Assembly (NCBI GenBank): GCA_002633005.1 | Contig: NMRA01000003.1 | Location: 415,672 to 479,671 of the forward strand | DNA length: 64,000 nucleotides | From: Phoronis australis | Lineage: Eukaryota; Phoronida; Phoronidae | Reading direction: 5' to 3' | Shown: positions 28,001 through 40,000 of the stretch, one piece after another | Numbering within the stretch: position 1 is the first letter of the stretch | Layout of the letters: every line of letters begins with the position of its first letter | Notes under the pieces: model-generated | Told to the model about the DNA's origin: nothing | Database searches by the model: none | What the model saw: only the letters and a program-made list of their open reading frames with translations | Program-made: the position numbers and the translations under genes

Positions 28001-31000
28001 TCGGCACATTGTTATTAAATGCTTTTTATTTTTGTTTGCTGGTTATTTCTGTCATAGCTACTGGAAGTTGAGCAATTATTTAGATTCAAACTCTTATGAA
28101 ATTTCTTGCGACAAACCACTAATTGACTTCCTGAAACTGCTTTGAGATGGTGGTGTAGCAACATAAAACAAATATATTAGTGAATTTATATACCATTTAT
28201 TGAGGTACGTACCCATGCTGGTTCTCATGTTCCTACTGTAGGTAGCACAGGTAACGTTCATTTTTGAACAGGTGCAACTACTGTGGCACCCTCATGTGGC
28301 AATTTTTCCAGTCTTATTTTTGCTGTTTTTGGCCTCTGCTACCTATTTGCCAGTCCGCGTGACAAATCAATTTTCTTTGTACCTGCCTCAATGTGTAACA
28401 AGTTCACTGATGTGTCATCATGAAATTTCGCATTTTTTATGTGTTCCTATTGGGGAGACATAGCTGGTGCTGATTTTGGCATATGTGTGCCATTGAGGAA
28501 GTAGGTATGGTATTGATTTTTGGACAGATCCTTATGGTCATTATGACTACTGCAATATCTACCAAGTATATGATGTCTCTGATTGTGTTAGTGTGTGGAG
28601 AGAAAAGATACCCTACAGAGTCGCAAATGCTCACGTCACATGACCTAGAACTTACAAGTCCTGAAACATTTCTGTCCCAAGTGGGGCTCGAATGCGGGAC
28701 CTTCTGCAACACGTGGAGATGTTGATCGAGCCATCGAGACCATTGATCAAGTTCTTTGATGGATCTTTATGAAATTTAATGTAGGCATACCGTATGAGGA
28801 AGCACATCTGATGTAGAGTTTCGGGTGGATTTGACTAAAGTGTAAGTTCCCCAGTTTCGGGTGGATTTGACTTAAGTGGAAGTTCCCCAGTTTCGGGTGG
28901 ATTTGACTTAAGTGGAAGTTCCCCAGTTTCGGGTGGATTTGACTTAAGTGGAAGTTCCCCAGTTTGGGGTGGATTTGACTAAAGTGGAAGTTCCCCAAAA
29001 AGTTTTACAGTTTGCGATACACACGGTGAGGGAATGTCAACGCATTACTGTGGATTTAAATAATTTTTGTATTTTTCACCGCCTTACTTCGCACATGTTG
29101 TTGGTGTATATTTAACTTTATGCTTTTATAAGTCTGTCCAAGTTTGGCAAGTCCACTTAATAGATGAATTATACACCCTTGAACTAGCCCAATTAATTCA
29201 ATTAAACTTGTGGGAATTAATTATTAAATCCATGTCAAACATTGTCTAAATCCATCTCATTATCTCCATCTCATCAATATACCTAGACTGTTTATATTAT
29301 ATGCCATTAGTGAGTACATATACTCTAGGAAGACTTTAAATCAATAGGATTGTGCACAGTCCAAGGCCAGCTAGTCACCTAGCAAAGATTTTAATTAGAT
29401 TGACTAGCCATGCATATGTCCTTGGGTAAGGATTTTGATTTTTCATCTCTGAAATTACAATTGCAAAGAAGCCCCATTTGCCAAACATAGGAGGTGTAGT
29501 ACTGTTGAAAAAACATTGACTAAGAAAGAATCTGTGACAATGGAGACGACTACTAGCAGCCTCTCCGTTTTAGAGCTTTTGTTATGTTTACTTTTATGTG
29601 AAGGGAATAATATGATGAAAAGTATATTTTGTGTTGGTGATTAATTGTTTACAGCAACAAGTGGTACACAAGTGAAGACACCTTTGCTCTAACTACTATA
29701 GCACGAGAGCCAGTTATTTTTTCGACTTGCAAAACAGGAGAATTCAACAGTCTAGTTTGAAAGTTCTATATACCAATTTCCTAAAACAGCCCATGCAGGT
29801 GACTTCTGTATATACAAGGCATAAACTCATAACCCTTCAACCTTCCTTTTATTCTTCTTTGATGTCCACATTTTCTATTGTCAACAAGTGATACACATAA
29901 TTCTGGTGACGTAAAACTGACCTTGATCCTGCAAGACTTGCTGCGTGGGGATTTACAGCCTTGTTAATTACATTGTTATCTCACCAGGTTATGATTTGTG
30001 TGATTGGCTAATGCAGCATTTGAACATGGAGGATCCAACTGAGGCACTTCATTTGGCCAATTTATTGTGTCGCCATGGTTACTTCTTCCCTGTTGGCGAC
30101 GCACGTAACTATGCTGTCAAGGACGACAATACTCTCTACAGGTTCCAGGTAACATGGTTTCCAGGACAAGAAAGGAATTCAATCATTGTGAATTGGATTT
30201 TAAGAGTTTTGAGCAATAACTTACCAAGTTTGTGCTGAATTTCTTAACTTAAGTTGTGTGTTTTAAAAAAAGTTGTCAACTTATTTCGCTAGTGATAATT
30301 TAAACATGTTGCCGATGACATTCAATTATGCTATATCAGAAAGATTTAAGTCTCTGAATCTGTTAATATTATTGTTATGTTAGATCTTTACTTGGGTGGC
30401 TACTAAATTGAATATCACCAAGTTTGATACCTGTGTGAGATTAGTAAAGCATTAGTTTAATATTTCAGAGTCCATACTTCTGGCCGTCACAGAACTGGCA
30501 GCCTGATAGTATTGATTACGGTGAGCGATCACATGCATCTCTGCCAGCTGACATTTAGCTGGGCTAATCACCTTCAGCTAATGGATCGATAGTTTCATTG
30601 GCTACTTGGATTCTAAGTGTTCTGAATGCACTCACTGTTGGCTGCCTTTTATTGAAATTGATTTGACATTATTTACTGTGGTTTAGTGGGCCTCTAAAGT
30701 GCAGCTTGTATGTCCTCTCTCTCACTCATTGTACTTGCTCACTGAAACAATTTAAGTTGCAATTGTGTTGAAAGTTAACTATAATTTTCTAACCCTTCAT
30801 TCACCTTCAACTTATAATTGTCCTTTTCTGGCTTTAGCATCAGTATAAAAGAAACAGCAGTATTGGAGTTTTTAATTATTTTATGCTACAAAAAAGGAGG
30901 GGCAAAATTTTGACACAGACGATAAAGTAGTTGCGTATTTCAATGATGACATCACACGTCAGGTTACTCTACAAACATGGGTTTCAAAATGACCTCCGAA

Positions 31001-34000
31001 CCCTGGAGGTCGAAAACGTTCATAAGGTAAAAACTTAATTGTCTATGTCCAAAGATTTTACTCCTCAGGATATATTATGTACAAAATTAATGCAGACGGT
31101 ATTTTCCAGTGCTGGATTTGTAGTTGTCAAAGGGGATCCCTCCTTGGGGCCCGTTTAAGCTTATGTAGGACCTTGTTGACAAGTATGTGTATTTGACCAA
31201 AGATATGTATTTTGTGGAAGTATAAAGCCTGTAGAATGGGATCTTTGACCTTTTACAAATCTGTCATTAATTGGGTCACGTGTTTTTAAGTAAAAAAGGA
31301 AAGGTACATTCATAGCACAACAGCGGTATCAATCACGTGACCAAATTTGATGAAGTCTCAAAATGCTGTTACAGTATCTAAGTTGTCATTTCGTTTTCGT
31401 TTTATACAATTTTTAATTTTTTATGAAACTCATAAAAGTCCTGTTTTATGACCTTGCATTCAAAAGTTTATTATTTTAAAACAATTCCTAAAAGTGTGTT
31501 ATAAAACTCTGCATTAAGCGTTGTGTCTGAAAGTTTCATATGAATACTTAGCCATTCTTGAGATATAATGGTCCCAAATTAGCCAGTTTTGGTCATTTTT
31601 CTACGGTCCTACATAATCTTAAGTTGCAGTGATAGCTGTTGAAATTAACAACAGGGCAATTTAATATCAAATGATTTGCACTTTTCAAATGGGCTAAATG
31701 TCTAGTGTTGCTACAGGTTCATAAATGAACACCATTTATAATAATAGATGAGAGCTCAGAAGTTTAGTGTGACAAGCATCGATAACGAAAGCTTCCCGAT
31801 GTATGTGAATGATGCATGCTGTCATATTGGCTGTAAGGACAGCACTGAGAAAATGTTGTGCTGTGTACAGTATGGAATAAGGTGAAAATGTTGTGCTGTG
31901 TACAGTATGGAATAAGGTGAAAATGTTGTGCTGTGTACAGTATGGAATAAGGTGAAAATGTGCTGTGTACGCTATAGAATAATGTGAAAATGTGCTGTGT
32001 ACAGTATGGAATAAGGTGAAAATGTGCTGTGAACGCTATAGAATAATGTGAAAATGTTGTGCTGTGTACGCTACAGAATAATGTGAAAATGTTTCGTCTC
32101 GATCGTAATCTTAACTGTCTTCTCCTTCTAGCTATTTATCTGGCCAAAAGAACATTGCGTAACAAACAAAGACACGGTCTTGAAGACTATGAACAGGTAG
32201 GTGGGGAATGGGTATACTGGGTTACAAGCAACTTTTTGTGTTTAAATTGTGGAACAATAGAAATGTGTTAACCTATGAGCATCCTTATCAGTAGGTCTGG
32301 ATTTTGCTAAATACATCTGCAAAATGTAAAATTTTGCATTCTGTGGTAAAGCTGTATGTTATCTGAAAGTGGAAAGAATGTAGAATAGTTTGGAATATTA
32401 TACTGAGCCCCTGTTGATTGGACCAAGATGTCGTGTCTCATACATACCACAGTACATGGTGATGGAACTTACTACAATAAAGTAAAATAAAAGTGACTAT
32501 GATATGGCTTGACTCAGTTTCTTATATTTTTCAAAAGTTGGTTGTTTTCTGCATTTGAATAAGATGTAGCAGTTTGATGTACAGTTCTGTTATTAAAGTG
32601 GACAGTTTAGAAATTCATGAATTTAATTAGTAACTACGTTATTTTATGGACTTAACCTGTAAAAGATAATATCGTGAGTACAGAGACGTTTCCACCTAGA
32701 AAAAAAATAAATGAACTATTCCTTAAAGGTTTTGAGCTATTTGCTTTGGAGTCAACAAATACTGCGAAACACAGCAAGGGGTCTGTTTCATGAAAAACGT
32801 CTTAAGACAGAAATTTGTTCTTGCGCTCAGCTATTGCAGAAAAGTGATTAACGCTCGTTTGGGTATAAGTGCAGTTTGTGGTTTTACACAAAATTGCTTG
32901 CTAGTTGCTGAGATGATTTCTATAAATCATTTCTAAACTATGATGCCCTCGTAATCAACTTGAATGGCTAAACAGTTATTCAGCAATTGCGAAGTTACAG
33001 TGTAAGACCGAAGTTCTGTCTTAAGTCACTTTCATGAAACGGACCACAGGCTCTAGGGTTTCCTGTCAATGACTATTGATTTAAAATTTCAGATGGCTTT
33101 CAACAAACTGCAGAAAATGTTGACGGACAAGTGGCAGTTTATTTTTATGCAAGCTGAAGAGCAAGTCAGGTGTTTACAATGTGCTTTGTCCATCTCAGCC
33201 TGGTCACATGATCCAGCCTGGTCACATGATCTAGTCTGGTCACATGATCTGACTCTCGATAATTAGGACTGTTCTGTGACATCAGTAACATTGTCTAACA
33301 GTTGTTACGTGTCAGACTGTTGTTAACCACAATATTACCATTAGATTATAGTGCACCGCTCTACAGTCTTGAGCAGTTAATGGTGCGATTGTGATGATTG
33401 TGTCACTGCAGTCATGCAATGAAGCCAATATATTTATTTGAAGTCAGTTTTTGAAACAGCAACACGATCAATCGAGCCACGTACTCACTGGTCATGATGG
33501 CATTTTATTTCTGCTTAGCCAAGAAAACTCCCTGGCCGATCTAGGATTTGATGAAGGGGACCCTGACTAAGATGTTCATATGATAAATGTTTGCGATTTC
33601 CCTTAAAGCAATATGTCCATACTGGGGTTAAGGCACAATATGACATAAACGCTCTCCAGCAGTTCAGTAATGGCACAATGCTACTCACCTCTAACATAGG
33701 CAAAATTAAATGACCCATGAATGCGTCGTATTAGATCTCGTCACAATTGGTGATTGGCTGCTGTAGCTTGCTGAAGATGTATGGTGGAGGGAAATAATTG
33801 AGAGACGATGAGAAGAACAAAGTGCCACCCAGTTTGTTAAATGTTATGTAGCTGGGCATCATTTAAACTGTAATCTTTTAATCACTGAGTGTTATGTAAC
33901 TGAGTGTTACAGTTGTTCAACAACACAGTAGTTTTACCATGTTTTTTAAATAGCTTTTACTCTCTAGTCTTTTGAGTCATTTGCAATCATTCCCAGCTCG

Positions 34001-37000
34001 TTTCTCTGTCATGCTAAGTAATGAGAAATATTAATTTTTGTGCGCGTTTATTCGGATATGAATGCCTCCTCCCAATTAAGTTGATGTAGTAAAGTGTAAC
34101 AAGCAATGACCTGAGGTAGTAGTGATTGATTGTTATTGTATTCACTTGAAATAACAACTTGTGTTATTTGGATCTAGGTCTCATACTGGCGAAGCAGTTG
34201 GTGACATACAAGCTCCTACGCTTATGTTAAAAGAAAACAGAAATAAACAAGACTTCAATGATATCTAGACTGAAGCTCATTGTCGAATTGACTATGGACT
34301 TAACGTTATGCCTCCAATTATCCATAGCTACCATTCACCGAAAGATATGTAACACAGATGTGAAAAATTCACAAACTGTTGTTTGGGTTCGTGAATAGAG
34401 TTATGGTAATTCACGCATATGTAATTTGCATGCAGCGAGTAACAGCTTGCTTGTCATTCAAGACTGCTGTAATTGCGTTTTGTTTGTTTTGTTTGGATAC
34501 GTCAGTTGGAGATTTTTTACGTGCTTTTGAACCTGAATGTTGCCGAATGTTTCATCAGCATCATAAGGCAGTGGCTTGATTTTAAACAATCTTGAAGTCA
34601 CTGTGTTGTCCGTGTTTCTGAAGAGCAAACCACTACGTGTGTTTTCTCTGTTTCATGAAAAGAATTGCTCATGATCGCAAGAAGGCAGACAAAGTTGTTT
34701 TGGACAGTCAAGAGCGGGCTTTCTGGAGAGTACACAGACCTCCGGTAATTAAAGGAAATTCTCTTTTACTCTATATCAGTAATCAAATGCTACTTTCCAG
34801 ATGTTAAGTTTGCTCTCACTCATTTGGCACATACCGTATAGGGATAATTGGAAAGTGTCGGTGTGTGGTATTAATTGTTGCATTCACAAACTTAAATTTT
34901 TTACAATGCTCTTTGTTAGTTTGAAAATTAGGGACTCATTGAATACTAAAACAAGATTATTGTCCACTTGGAAATCTGTTGTCATTGCTGTTGTGCATTC
35001 ATTTTGAATTGTGTAGTAATTGTCTATTTATTTAGCACTCTCACCTCATTTTGCACACCCAAAATTATTTGTAAAAAATATTTGACCTTCATTTATTTCG
35101 CCCGACGCTACTTAATGGGAATTTCTTGCTGTGCCTAATTTACACGCAGTCAAGTTTTTTACTTTGAAAAATATCAATGCAAAGTCATGTTATTAGCTCT
35201 AGTTATGCACACCTCTTTAAGTGTTATAATAAGATTTGAGCATTGTGTATTGCCCGCTTAATGCGTCCAGTCATATGGGATGTCTCGTGCTGTTAAAAAC
35301 ATGAGGTAAAAGGGATGACCTGGGTGAATGTGGTGTCACTCAGAGCCGTGTGCTCAAAAGAGGATATGTCACCAATGATGGTGTAAAGTATGTTTCTATT
35401 GGAACAGCATAAAGTAACTGAATTACTGTTAATTGGATCATGCTGGCAACCTGTTAGTCGCATTTGGATATATTAACAGAGGGTCAGTCGGCATAGCTGG
35501 GTTATTCAGTTGATTTTGCACAAATGTCTTCAAACTCTGTTTAGTTTAGTTGACACACCCCAACTATCAGGAAAATATGTTTAATTTGTTTTTGTACAAA
35601 AGTGTTGGAGAATTACCATGGTTGGAAGAGCATGACCCATGTCTCGGAGACACTGTGTGGATACAGGGCTTGGAATTTTTCTCTTTTAAGAGGATTCCCT
35701 CTTTTTGTTTCGATTTCCTCTTATTTGAGTTCTAGTTTCCTCATTCTTTGTCTCTTTTTTATCGTTATTTTGACTTTATTCATGCAAAAACATATATTTC
35801 TGTTAAATTTTACAACACAAAAAATATTTCTATCACACAAACCTTTTCACTTGTGGAACGACACATCACCTGGAAAATTTTCCTCTTTTATGTCATTGGT
35901 CATTCCTAGCCCTGGTGATATTCCCACCATAAGACTATTTTTTCCGAGATCTTTCCCGGAACTTGTCCTAACATTATAGAGTAGCGACAACAGTTTAATT
36001 TTCCACCTAAAGAGCAAATGCTCTGCCATTGTTACACTGTTCATTCAATCGTTTTGTTTTGCAGCCTGGGCATGTCAAATGTTTGGACGAGGGGATGAAA
36101 AGAAATATGCAAAAGGGGAAGTGTAAAAAGATGAATGCAGAGTCCCTGCATACAGAGGTAATAGTATCAGCCCCTCTGTGGCCCACTCTCAGCACCATCG
36201 CTAATTACACTCAGTCACAAATGCGTCAAATGCTCTCTTTATTGTGTCTGCCTATGCTAGTGCAACGAAACTGAAAACCAATGACCACCTGTAACCTGTA
36301 AGCAGTATTAAGAATAGCCATTAACAGCAATTTTTAAAATGACTTATTAATAACAAAAACAATTACAATGGATTGTAATCTACTCTAATTGCTAATACTT
36401 CCTAGATTGTTTCATAGGTTTCTAGGTTTTCCTGCATACTAACTGTATTGTATTGGCAAACTGTTCTGTACTTTCATGAACTAATGTTGATTCACAATGG
36501 ACTACTGCTCGTAATTACTACACCTGTGCACTTTGTTTCTACATGATACCCTACTGCTGTCACTACACTCCTTGTAGAGGGACTATTTAAAAAGAGCATT
36601 AACCCAACCAAGAAACAAAGCATCAAAGAGTATAGAAGGGTAAGCATACACCGGACGTGTCTGTTGTATCTCTCTGATATTCTATTCACCTGACTGTACC
36701 AATGGCTGTTAGGTAATATCTATGTGTTCTAACTGTAGTGAAACCATTGCCCCAGTTAACAAGACCAACTCAAATTGTTGAAATGCACTTGCGACTGGTG
36801 TTTACTAGTCTCACGTATATATATAAAAATTAAAATTGCGTTAGGGGTTGAGCGTTAGTCAAATCTGCCCGAAACGAGGCAAGTGCTGTGATCTTGTTAG
36901 AAACCTAGTTGCCAAATTTCTTGAACATCCATTAAGGAACATGATAGATATGGAGCCATATGCAAAGAAAGATTAAATTGCCACCAGGGGATGCCACAGT

Positions 37001-40000
37001 AGTTAGTCTCGTCCCAAAGTCAATGTCAGTCGTACTCTGTTCAAGTGGAACACATATACCAAATTTCATCAAGGAACTTGGTAAATATTGAAGCAGATCA
37101 CATAGAATCTATCTCAAAATAGCAATGTGTCTCCGTCTTTATAATGGGAGCCCATTTGCCAAATTTCCTAAAAATATTTGTATGAACTCAAGATGTAGAA
37201 TAATGTGAAAAAAATAAAATTCCTAGAATGGTTGTTAAATACGTCTGAATATTTTCTTGGGCCATCCATTCTATGATACGAACATGTCTGCAAATTTTCG
37301 TAAATATCCATTGAGGCGTTTTGGAAATACAGCAGCAAACGGATGGGGATGACATCATAATGAGTCCGCATTTCTGGTATAGACGTGCGTGTGCGTGTGT
37401 TTATATGTGGACGCATGACAATGGTTTATAATAATAGTTTTCAATCTAAAGCAGCATTTGTTTGATACTCGTGCATTTTACATAAAATGAACAAGGGGAA
37501 AAGTTAGCCCTCACATGAATGTATGCTTTTTCATTCGAACACTGTGTGTTGACATTATGGCAGAAAAAAATGAATCTCCTGCTGTGATACTTTCATATAT
37601 TGCACATTGTCTTGTGTGACGATCGTTTCTGAATGCATTCCCAGTTTCAAACTCAAGGTCTCTGCGTAAACTCTTTTTCACTGCTCTTGTGTTTCACTCG
37701 TACACTGCATTCTTTTAAGTTACGTTTGCATTGTATTTATTATATGTCACACTTGCACCTAAATAATCATTTTCACTTATTGACTTATTTAGCTAAAGTG
37801 CATTACGTTATTTTAGATGTGAGCGAATCCTGAAAAGGTATTAACATGAAACCTGTCCGTTTTGATATAGTGAACAACTTCTACAAGCCAGTCATTTTTA
37901 GTTAGAGTTTCATTATCAATGGCCATGCTGCGTATTTGGGACCAACCTCATGATGTATTTGAACCCACAGTCTCAACCTCATGATGTATTTGAACCCACA
38001 GTCTCAGTGGTTGCAGTCCAAAGCTTTGCTCGCTATTAGATCTAAAGCACTATCGAGCAAGTAGCCAGTCATAGCCAAGTATATTAGTGTAACTGATGAC
38101 GTCACTGTCCTTGATCTCAGTTAATTATTCTAAATGACTGTAAGCCAGGCTCTACAATTGGTGATTTCTAAGTAAATGACAAAAGCTCATCGGGTTTGGC
38201 TACTTTACAGCTCTGTGCTGTTGGTCAGAACTTCAAGAACTCTATCCTTCCTATCAGTTATTGCAAAAATGTGTTTTTTCGGCCGTAAAACCTATTGTGC
38301 TCCTTTTAAAAATTTTAGTTTCGTGTAAGTGTGAATTTTACTTTACTTCAGTTGCTCATTTGTTTTTTACTTAATGTCTGATATGTTCCTTACAGAACCC
38401 ATTGTTATTTTCAGTGTGCTCCAAAGATGTGAACAGTACTTCGACCATGACCCCTTCCTGTTCCCGTGTCAACCAAGCAACCCTTGGATGTCCGAGGATC
38501 CAACTCTGTGGATGATCGACACTGTTATGTATGTGACATGGACCTATGTAACATTATTTTTGTATGATAGACTCCAGGTGATCAGAGCAATGGGCCCACA
38601 TGCGAGGCCTGCGCACGTCTGGTACAACGTGTATCAAACCGCCTGCAATTATTTTTTTATATGATAGACTGGTGCATCTGTCTGTTTCCTCAGGAACGTC
38701 CTTGCTTGTTCTTGAGTTGAGAATCTCAAGCGGTTCTCTTTTCGAAAAAACAGTCTTGATTTTGTGAATACCACATGGAACACTGGGGTTTTAGTACTGC
38801 ACTTTATTTCGCTTAAAAATAATTGTAGTAAGTGAAATGGTGAAGGTGGGCAACTGACTATGCACTTTCTTTGGTGATTCTCAAATAAACTACCTGGGAG
38901 TTGGGCGACACGGGTGAGAAAATCACTGAGTCAACCAACCAGCAGCAGATCTTGTGTGAGACACAGTAGGTGACTGAATGAGCTAGACCACGCTACACTG
39001 AACAAAGGCAAAATAACTGACCAATGACAAATAGCTAGGTGCATGAATCGTGAATGTATAAGTGGCACCTGGTGGATATAAATAGATATAGTAATGTCAA
39101 ATAAACGCTAAGGTGGATACAAAAATAGAAATCAGACATGGCAAAATGGTGATGATAATACATTGAACAAGTTAAATTTAATTATTTTGTTGTGGAATTC
39201 AATCTCCAACAGATATCATTTTTTTTGTTTTTGATACATAAATAGCATTTCATTGACACAAGACGCTTGCAAAAAGCAAGACTTCAGGAGGTATTACCAT
39301 ACATTGCAAACAAGGGATGTTGTCACTCTAGCTTTACTTGCGACATTCTTGCATCTAGGGAATACAACCTAGTTCTTGCTGGGACAGACCTGTTGCATGT
39401 CTCAGTGCATCTTTTGCTATTCAGCTGGTCTGTTTATTTGATACTGTAGCAATGACAGTCCAAGTGAAAATTGTTGAAGTCTTGGGTCTTTAAGAATACC
39501 GTAGTGCTGTATAATTCTAGCTGTGATAGTCCAGCTGAACGTCGTGTGAAACGCTGGGCCTTTGGTATAGATGAGATTTTGGCCGACTTAACTGGTCGAC
39601 AGGAACTGGCCATCTTCCTGCAAAAGGAGTATAGCCACGAGAACCTGCGCTTCTGGGAGGCCTGTGAAGAACTCAAATACGGTCCACTGTCAGCTATTCC
39701 AAAGAAAGTCAAGGCTATTTATAGGTATGTGAAATCCAGGGATGTGGGGCTTGATAATGTCATGGGATGCAAAGAGTTTTGTACTTCAGTTTTAGTTGTT
39801 AACTGACTACAGAGGAATAGTTTTTGTCATCCCATAATTACTCTAAAATGGTTCAGTCCATATTTACTGTGTAAAAGCTGATTAAGAAAACCTCACAACT
39901 GTTTAAGTAGCTAATTGCACATTTTTGATAGTTTACCCATCACTGTCAAGTTGCAGTATGAATAAACAAGATCAGATTCTTTACTGGTCATTTCAAAAAG

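Larger units (their letters stand above)
27674..29987 (+). other. RGS intron 2
   Basis: Bounded by GTGTGT and CACCAG. It holds a tRNA-like fragment on the - strand and a 36-bp array, listed separately. The rest shows no exon. Confidence 0.6.
30521..32131 (+). other. RGS intron 4
   Basis: Contains a family A repeat and a tandem array next to exon 5, listed separately. Confidence 0.6.

Noticed and set aside
36158-36273. Open frame continuing from RGS exon 8 (contains NYTQSQMRQ)
   Set aside because: It looked like a GGL remnant at first, but the real GGL exon with matching phases lies at 36578-36639.
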